From: Prauserella cavernicola
Lineage (GTDB): Bacteria > Actinomycetota > Actinomycetes > Mycobacteriales > Pseudonocardiaceae
Reading direction: 5' to 3'
DNA length: 64,000 nucleotides
NCBI RefSeq assembly: GCF_016595675.1
Contig: NZ_JAENJH010000006.1
Location: 332,542 to 396,541 of the forward strand
The notes below the pieces were generated by a model that was given only the letters and a program-made list of their open reading frames with translations, ran no database searches and had not been told where the DNA came from. Position 1 is the stretch's first letter; each line of letters opens with the position of its first letter. The translations under genes and the position numbers were made by a program. Of the stretch, positions 59,094 to 64,000 are shown in pieces.

Positions 59094-59621
59094 TCACGTC
59101 GTGGGCGCCGGGCCACCGGTCGCGGCCCCGACGTGCACCGTGTGGCTGTCCGGCGTGGCGTCGACCGAGTCGAGCGTCCACGGCACACTGATCGCCGGTG
59201 CCTCCGGGTTGCCCGGAGTGTCCACTGTGATCGCGAGGGGCTTCTGCTGCTGGTCGTTCGCCGCGATGGCCGTCCAGCGCAGGTTCACGTGCGCCGACGA
59301 GCCGTCGCGCAGGTACACGTGCGGCGCGTCCGAGGGAGCCTCATTCGACAGCAGCACGTCATGGGCGCCGACCAGGTTCACGGGCACGCTGCCGGAGAGA
59401 TAGCAGGCCTCGCCGGGCTTGGCCGTGAACTCCAGGTAGCCGTAGCGACTGCCCGCGCCCGGCTCGCCGGGGACGAGCGTGGTGTCGACCTGCTGGGCGG
59501 TGCAGCCCAGATCCGTCGACTCGGCCTGGGCCGCGCCTGAGGCCAGCGTGGCGACACCGGCGGCCATGGTCGCGACGGCGAGCGTGGCACCGGTCCTGCG
59601 GAGGTGTGTCCGAATGGTCAT
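59094..59621 (-). CDS. Secreted DUF4232-like protein
   Basis: A 175-residue exported protein: signal residues 1-33 (TLAVATMAAGVATLASGAAQA), mature part beginning ESTDLGCTAQQ and containing GEACYLSGSVPVNLVGAHD, with two cysteines for one disulfide. The length, CTAxQ start and VNL block resemble DUF4232 proteins such as that at 40023. GGGGAGAG precedes the ATG; longer in-frame starts to 59750 lack signals. Function unknown. Confidence 0.82.
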   Translation of the reverse strand: MTIRTHLRRTGATLAVATMAAGVATLASGAAQAESTDLGCTAQQVDTTLVPGEPGAGSRYGYLEFTAKPGEACYLSGSVPVNLVGAHDVLLSNEAPSDAPHVYLRDGSSAHVNLRWTAIAANDQQQKPLAITVDTPGNPEAPAISVPWTLDSVDATPDSHTVHVGAATGGPAPTT

Positions 59622-59875
59622 CGATCTCTCCCCTTCCTGCGCCTGCCAGGCGGACGATCCACCTGGCTGCGATCGATCTCGTGGATCGCATTCACCAGGA
59701 GGACGCCCGGCCACCCCGCCGCGGATGCCTCGCGGTGGCATCGGTCGCACGAAAGCAACCCGAACCGCCCTGAGACGTCATGGAGAAAGAGGTTCCGGAG
59801 TCGGACTATCTGGACACAGTAGACAGTACGGATGGGACGGTGGGAGCGGGCCGACGTCGACCCGCTCCCAGGACC

Positions 59876-60907
59876 TCACCGTTGTCCGGGCATCGCGACG
59901 TGCGCTTGCCGCGCCCAGGGCTCGAGCAGGCCGAGCGTGTCGGCGTGCAGCGTGACCCCGTGCTCGAGCTGGTCCGCCCGGGAGGCCAGGGCCCGCTCAC
60001 CGGGGAGCCGGATCGTGCGGTCCGGAGCGCCGGGATCGGCGCGGATGGACTCGACGAGGTGATCGACCTCGTCGAGGAACTCGTCGGCGCCCGCGAACCT
60101 CGCCGGGTCGAGGATCTGCAGGAAGACGCCCTGGCCGTGCCGGTCCGGTTGCGCGCGCCGCCCGTACCCGGGCAGGGCGAGCGACAGCGCCTCGGACATC
60201 AGCCCGAACCCGAAGCCCTTGTACCCGAACTCGCTCTGGCCCAGCGGTTGGATGGAGCCAGGGGGAGTGGACGTGAGCACCGTCGGGTCGTCGGTGGGTC
60301 TGCCGCCGGCGTCGAGCAGCCACTGCCCCGGGAGCCGCTCGCCCCGGGCGGCGTAGCTGTCGAACAGCGCGTTGCTGCCGACGGAGGTGCACTGGTCGAT
60401 CAGGATGGGATCGGTGCGCGTCGGGATGCCCATCGCGATCGGGTTCGTCGTGATGACGGGCCGGGTGCCGCCGGGCGCGGCGACCGAGGCGACACCGGGG
60501 TTGGTCGCGGTCAGCGTCACGAGCAGTCCACGTTCGGTGAACGGCAGCAGGTAGCTCTGCAGGCATCCGATGTGGGAGCAGTTCGCGATGGTGGCGATGA
60601 TCAGGGCGATGGCGTCTTCGAATCCGTGGTAGCACGCGAAGATCGTGAATCCGAGCAGGACGGCCACGATGGTGTTCTCCCACCAGCGGTTGCGCCGCGT
60701 CCCCGTCATGCTCGAGCGGTTCAGCATGAACAGCAGGGCGCCGATGGTGAGCACCAGCATCGGCGCCTGGAACGACACCAGTGCGATGGTCAGCGCCGTG
60801 AAGCCCGGCGCCCACGGCAGTGACCACACCACCGCGCTCAGCCCGATCACGAGGAAGATCCGGTAGCGCCTGCCGCGGCCGTCCACCTGGGACTCGCTCG
60901 TGGGCAT
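59876..60907 (-). CDS. Chimera: Nramp-like C-terminus fused to truncated Ldh-family oxidoreductase
   Basis: A 343-residue frame made of two unrelated parts. Residues 1-90 contain membrane segments matching the end of the Nramp-like protein at 6570: SLP..P.F..LTI and NRWW occur in the same order. From about residue 95 (IALIIATIANCSHIG) the rest follows the malate/lactate dehydrogenase (Ldh_2) family: GLLVTLTATNPGVASVAAPGG, TNPIAMGIP, QCTSVGSNALF and GYKGFGFGLMSEALSLAL. About 90 N-terminal Ldh residues (cofactor and substrate region) are missing. GGAG precedes the ATG, so the frame may still be translated. It looks like a deletion fusing two neighbouring genes and is probably non-functional. 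Confidence 0.75.
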   Translation of the reverse strand: MPTSESQVDGRGRRYRIFLVIGLSAVVWSLPWAPGFTALTIALVSFQAPMLVLTIGALLFMLNRSSMTGTRRNRWWENTIVAVLLGFTIFACYHGFEDAIALIIATIANCSHIGCLQSYLLPFTERGLLVTLTATNPGVASVAAPGGTRPVITTNPIAMGIPTRTDPILIDQCTSVGSNALFDSYAARGERLPGQWLLDAGGRPTDDPTVLTSTPPGSIQPLGQSEFGYKGFGFGLMSEALSLALPGYGRRAQPDRHGQGVFLQILDPARFAGADEFLDEVDHLVESIRADPGAPDRTIRLPGERALASRADQLEHGVTLHADTLGLLEPWARQAHVAMPGQR

Positions 60908-61043
60908 GCTCGGCTCCGAGAGGACTGGTTCATCGCTTCGGCGCCGATGGCGAGTTCGACGGCGACGTGCTCCACCACGGCGGCTACGTGTTCTACCGGG
61001 AGGGCAGCCGAGCCCACCGGGACGCGGTGGCGAGGTCCGGGAG
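60908..61043. other. Short region with possible gene remnant
   Basis: 136 bp. A plus-strand frame ending at 61047 reads HRFGADGEFDGDVLHHGGY and VFYREGSRAHRDAVA with protein-like character but no start signal. It may be the tail of a gene lost in the event that made the adjacent chimera. Confidence 0.35.
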
Positions 61044-61727
61044 CTAGGGGAGTGGCTGCTGTGCCGTGGTCAGCGAGTCGCCCGCCACCCCGTGTGTCGC
61101 GGCGTGCAGCGCCTCGACGAGCCGGGCCGCCGCGTCGATCGTGGTTCCGTTCAGCATCGCCGAGGCGAGGTCCTCACTGGTGATCCGCAGCGCGCCCGCG
61201 ATCGCGGCCGCTTGCACACGCACGGCCAGCTCGCCGGGCGGGCGGCCAAGGCGCTCCGCGACCAGTTCCGCGAGCATCGCCTCCGCGCGCTCGTAGACCA
61301 CCAGCCAGACTGCTCGCAGGGCGGGCTCGGTGCGGGACAACCCGATCACGGAGAGCACGGCCTCCCGGTCGGCGACGGCCTCCGGGTCGTTGTTGCGCGG
61401 CCCGCCCACCAGGTGCTCGTCCAGTGACTGGTCTACGGGCCAGCGGCGCAGGGTGGCGATGAAGGAGTCCACGCTGCGCGTCAGTACGGGCTCCACGCAC
61501 TCCTCCTTGGCGCGGAAGTACCGCCAGAGGGTACGGGCCGACAGTCCGACCTCCTCGGCGATCCGTTCGCCGCTGGTCCCGGCGACGCCGTGCTCGCGGA
61601 ACAGGCGGACGGCCGCGCGCGAGATCTCCAGTCGCAGCCGTGCCCTGCGCTGCTCCGTCATCGGGCGCCTGCCCCGACGGGCGCCTTCGGGCGCTGTGCC
61701 GGTCTGCGTGGACGCGAGCGCGGCCAT
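61044..61727 (-). CDS. TetR-family regulator
   Basis: A 227-residue TetR regulator: an extended basic N-terminus, HTH ISRAAVRLFREHGVAGTSGERIAEEVGLSARTLWRYFRAKEE (core EEVGLSARTLWRYFRAK, about residues 57-73), and a helical ligand domain. AGGAG lies five bases before the ATG. Divergent from the P450 gene at 61870; the 142-bp gap is its likely target. Confidence 0.88.
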   Translation of the reverse strand: MAALASTQTGTAPEGARRGRRPMTEQRRARLRLEISRAAVRLFREHGVAGTSGERIAEEVGLSARTLWRYFRAKEECVEPVLTRSVDSFIATLRRWPVDQSLDEHLVGGPRNNDPEAVADREAVLSVIGLSRTEPALRAVWLVVYERAEAMLAELVAERLGRPPGELAVRVQAAAIAGALRITSEDLASAMLNGTTIDAAARLVEALHAATHGVAGDSLTTAQQPLP

Positions 61728-61869
61728 CTCTGCTCCTGACTGTCGTCCGGTGCGAGTCGTCAGCGTATCGTCGCATGGTGACTAATTGACACTTTGTGCC
61801 ATTATTGTGGTGGCTGATCTTGTCGATCGTCCCCACCGGCAGAGACCGCACGACGCGCTGGAGGACCAC

Positions 61870-63090
61870 GTGACCACCACCGAGACCGGGACATGCCCGT
61901 TCGCCCACACCTACCCGCTGGGCGAGGCCGCCGAGCTCGACTTCGATCCCGGCTACGCCGAGCTGCGCCGCGAGGAACCGCTGGCTCGCATCCAGATGCC
62001 CTACGGCGAGGAGGGCTGGCTGGTCACGCGCTACGACGACGTGCGCACCGTGCTGTCGGATCCGCGGTTCAGCCGCGCCGCCGTGGTCGGTGCCGACATC
62101 CCGAGGACGGTGCCGGAGCGCCCTGGCCGCCCGGAGACCATCGTCAACATCGACCCGCCCGAGCACGGCCGCCTGCGCAGGCTCGTGGCCGCGACGTTCA
62201 CGGCACGGCGGATGGAGCAGATGCGTCCGCACGTCGAGGAGATCGCCGACCGGCTCGTGGACGAGCTCATCGAGGGCGGCAAGCCGGGCGAGCTCGTCTC
62301 GACGGTGTCGATGCCGCTGCCCGTGGTGGTGATCTGCGAGATGCTCGGCGTGCCGCTCGAGGGCCGCGACATCTTCCGCGCGGGCGCCGACGCGGCCCTG
62401 TCCACCTCAGCGATCCCCGTGGAGCGGCGGCAGCAGGCCTTCGTCGACCTCTCGAACTACATCGCCTCGCTCATCGACGAGCGCCGGAACCGTCCCGAGG
62501 GCCCCGGCGACGACCTGATCGGCGGGCTGATCCAGGCCAGGGATGGCGACGGTGACCGGCTCTCCGAGCCCGAGATGGTCTCGCTCGGCGTCGCGATCCT
62601 GGTCGCGGGCCACGAGACCACCATGAACATGATCGGCAACATGGTCTACACCCTGCTCTCCGACCGGTCGCGCTGGGAAGCGCTGGTCGCGAACCCCGAC
62701 GGCGTTCCCGCCGCCGTCGAGGAGATGCTGCGTTTCACCCCGCTCGGCAGGCAGGGCGGGCAGCCCCGGATCGCGACCGAGGACGTCGAGCTCACAGGCG
62801 GCACCGTGCGCGCGGGGGAGGCCGTGCTGGTGTCGACCAACGCCGCCAACCGCGATCCCGAGGTGTTCGAGCACCCGGAGGAACTGCGGCTGGATCGCAC
62901 CCCAGGGGCGCACGTCGCGTTCGGCTTCGGCCCGCACCACTGCCTCGGCGCGTCGCTCGCGCGCATGGAGTTGCAGACCGTGCTGCGCACACTGGCGACC
63001 AAGCTGCCCACGCTCGATGTCAGCGGCGACGTCGAATGGCGCACCACATCGATCGTCCGCGGTCCCGCGCGGCTCACCGTCACCTGGTGA
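61870..63090 (+). CDS. Cytochrome P450 (CYP, bacterial class I)
   Basis: A 406-residue P450. I-helix LVAGHETTMNMIGN (about residues 240-253), ExxR in AVEEMLRFTP, and haem-binding FGFGPHHCLGASLARMEL (Cys near residue 358). The bacterial soluble type needs a ferredoxin and reductase, neither of which is adjacent. GTG at 61870 is chosen for the nearby TGGAGG and because the frame upstream to 61786 overlaps the regulatory gap. The N-terminus has TCPFAHTYPL, common in CYP105/107-like proteins. Substrate unknown; the divergent TetR suggests induction by a small compound. Confidence 0.9.
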   Translation: MTTTETGTCPFAHTYPLGEAAELDFDPGYAELRREEPLARIQMPYGEEGWLVTRYDDVRTVLSDPRFSRAAVVGADIPRTVPERPGRPETIVNIDPPEHGRLRRLVAATFTARRMEQMRPHVEEIADRLVDELIEGGKPGELVSTVSMPLPVVVICEMLGVPLEGRDIFRAGADAALSTSAIPVERRQQAFVDLSNYIASLIDERRNRPEGPGDDLIGGLIQARDGDGDRLSEPEMVSLGVAILVAGHETTMNMIGNMVYTLLSDRSRWEALVANPDGVPAAVEEMLRFTPLGRQGGQPRIATEDVELTGGTVRAGEAVLVSTNAANRDPEVFEHPEELRLDRTPGAHVAFGFGPHHCLGASLARMELQTVLRTLATKLPTLDVSGDVEWRTTSIVRGPARLTVTW

Positions 63091-63135
63091 ACGACGACGG
63101 TCCGAGATCTCTCGTTCCCCGATCGCCGACGGCGG

Positions 63136-63624
63136 TCAGCCGAGGTCGTCGGGGACGATGCGGAGTTTCTCCGCGATGCGGACGAGCGCCTTCTGATCGG
63201 TGGCGTTGAGCGAGTCGAGGACCATGCGCCGTACGGCGCGCAGGTGCGTGGGCGCTGCGAGGTGCACCAGGTCGAATCCGTCGTCGGTGAGTTCGGCGAG
63301 GGTGTAGCGGCCGTCGGCCGGGTCGGGTGTCCGCACGACCCAGCCGCGCTGTTCGCAGCGTTTGACGACATTGGACAGACGGGAGAGCGAGCCGCTGGCG
63401 AGGAAGGCGAGCTCGCCCATCCGCAGCTTGCGCTGCGGGGCCTCGGAGAGGTGGCTGAGCACGAGGTACTCGAACAGGGTGAGGCCGTGGTCCTGCCGCA
63501 GCGGTGACTCCAGCTTGCCGGGCAGCAACAGGACCAGGGAGATCAGCCCCGTCCACGCCGCCTTCTCCTGCTCGTCGAGCCAGCGCGGCTCCTCGTCGTG
63601 CTCGTGTTCGCCCGTGTCGCTCAT
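63136..63624 (-). CDS. MarR-family transcriptional regulator
   Basis: A 162-residue MarR regulator. A charged N-terminus (GEHEHDEEPRWLDEQEKAAW) precedes the winged helix: LFEYLVLSHLSEAPQRKLRMGELAFLASGSLSRLSNVVKRCEQRG (core AFLASGSLSRLSNVVKRC) and wing VVRTPDPADGRYTLAELTDDG. Divergent from the RidA-like gene at 63747 with two 22-bp operator copies between. Confidence 0.9.
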   Translation of the reverse strand: MSDTGEHEHDEEPRWLDEQEKAAWTGLISLVLLLPGKLESPLRQDHGLTLFEYLVLSHLSEAPQRKLRMGELAFLASGSLSRLSNVVKRCEQRGWVVRTPDPADGRYTLAELTDDGFDLVHLAAPTHLRAVRRMVLDSLNATDQKALVRIAEKLRIVPDDLG

Positions 63625-63653
63625 CGATCTTCCCGCCCTCCGGCGATGGTGCC

Positions 63654-63708
63654 ATCACTTTGCGCTTGAAGTCATTGCTTGCTAGTATCACTTTACGCGT
63701 GAAGTGAT
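63654..63708. promoter_or_regulatory. Tandem MarR operators
   Basis: Two 22-bp copies: 63687-63708 is a near-perfect palindrome with arms ATCACTT and AAGTGAT around ACGCGT; 63654-63675 is a close variant (ATCACTT...GCGCTT...AAGTCAT). Centres are 33 bp apart, about three turns. Confidence 0.75.
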
Positions 63709-63729
63709 GCGCGTGGACGAGCACCCCCT

Positions 63730-63750
63730 ATGGACAGGAAGCGTTCATGA
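63730..63750 (+). other. Possible 6-codon upstream ORF before the RidA-like gene
   Basis: ATG at 63730 (MDRKRS) ends in a TGA that overlaps the RidA ATG. It may couple translation; could be chance. Confidence 0.2.
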
Positions 63751-64000
63751 GCACCGTTACTTTCGGCGTTGTTCCGGGTTATGGCGAGAAGTTGCACGAG
63801 ATTCATGGCTACAGCGGGGCGGTTCGTGTGGGGGATCGGGTTGAGATCTCGGGTCAGGCTGGGGTGGATGACGATCTGGTGATTCCGGATTCGTTGGAGG
63901 AGGAGATCGTCCGGGCTTTCGACAATGTGGAGCGCACGTTGGCCACGGTGGGTGCGTCGTGGAGGGACGTTATCCATGTGAACTCGTATCACAAGGTGGC
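63747..64000 (+). CDS. RidA/YjgF-family protein (truncated by window end)
   Basis: The first 84 residues are visible: MSTVTFGVVPGYGEKLHEIH, RVGDRVEISGQAGVDDDLVI, EEEIVRAFDNVERTLATVGA and SWRDVIHVNSYHKV. These match the first half of RidA-like proteins. ATG at 63747 has AGGAAG five bases upstream. Codon third positions carry more T than in neighbouring genes, a sign of different origin. The 3' end lies outside the window. Confidence 0.85.
   Translation, partial: MSTVTFGVVPGYGEKLHEIHGYSGAVRVGDRVEISGQAGVDDDLVIPDSLEEEIVRAFDNVERTLATVGASWRDVIHVNSYHKV

Noticed and set aside
61786..61791. TTGACA in the TetR-P450 gap as a -35 box
   Set aside because: No -10-like sequence at 16-19 bp spacing downstream; left unassigned.
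1..64000. CRISPR arrays, tRNA or rRNA genes, insertion sequences, phage genes
   Set aside because: No regularly spaced repeats, no tRNA cloverleaf or rRNA-like stretch, and no transposase, integrase or phage structural motifs were seen.

Overview
The window is about 70 % G+C, with GTG and TTG starts, ATGA/GTGA start-stop overlaps, twin-arginine signals on secreted oxidoreductases and a LAXTG-type sortase signal. This fits a high-GC actinomycete; Pseudonocardiales is my guess and is not proven by the sequence. It is chromosomal-style accessory territory, rich in catabolic enzymes and in divergently transcribed local regulators. I see no rRNA, tRNA, CRISPR array, insertion sequence or replication origin.

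Layout. 1-10.2 kb: HxlR regulator with an azoreductase-like flavoprotein, an alpha/beta hydrolase, a sugar O-acetyltransferase, a second HxlR, a flavin pair (an LLM-type/berberine-bridge-like fusion translationally coupled to a second LLM enzyme), an Nramp-like transporter lacking the DPGN signature, and a GntR regulator with a double GGTATACC operator facing a FAD oxidoreductase. 10.2-16.9 kb: a rubber (poly-cis-1,4-isoprene) degradation locus made of a divergent TetR regulator, two tandem Tat-secreted latex-clearing proteins (Lcp) with all key haem-pocket residues, and a two-subunit molybdenum hydroxylase like the oxi genes linked to lcp in Streptomyces K30. 17.9-36.9 kb: a large CoA-thioester catabolic locus of five transcription units. 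It holds five SDRs, a zinc alcohol dehydrogenase, an MHS-type transporter, a nitroreductase, an enoyl-CoA hydratase, an APH-like kinase, three acyl-CoA dehydrogenases, a DUF35/thiolase-like pair, a TetR regulator, two SnoaL-like proteins, an EthD-like protein, an acyl-CoA ligase and a FAD dehydrogenase. The upstream regions of all five units share an AGTTCA-centred motif.

37-50 kb: small secreted proteins, three TetR/target or sigma/partner pairs (TetR-VOC, TetR-SnoaL, ECF sigma plus membrane partner), an ABC exporter, LysR, APH, HxlR-RidA and a zinc-ribbon protein. 50.7-64 kb: a frameshifted DUF4268-like gene, an erythromycin-esterase-like lipoprotein, a YeiH-type transporter with divergent LysR, an alpha/beta hydrolase, a DHFR-like reductase, a cell-wall anchored LAATG protein, a chimeric Nramp-tail/Ldh gene that looks like a deletion scar, a TetR-P450 pair and a MarR-RidA pair; the RidA gene runs off the window.

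How they work together (inference). Lcp would cut rubber outside the cell into oligo-isoprenoid keto-aldehydes and the molybdenum hydroxylase would oxidise the aldehyde ends. The adjacent acyl-CoA locus has an APH-type kinase and an acyl-CoA dehydrogenase with the ACAD10/11-type ADGxxEVH signature, which suggests 4-oxo/4-hydroxyacyl-CoA processing as in levulinate catabolism. That would suit the 4-oxo ends of rubber fragments, but the SnoaL, EthD and ketosteroid-dehydrogenase-like genes would equally suit an alicyclic or terpenoid substrate.
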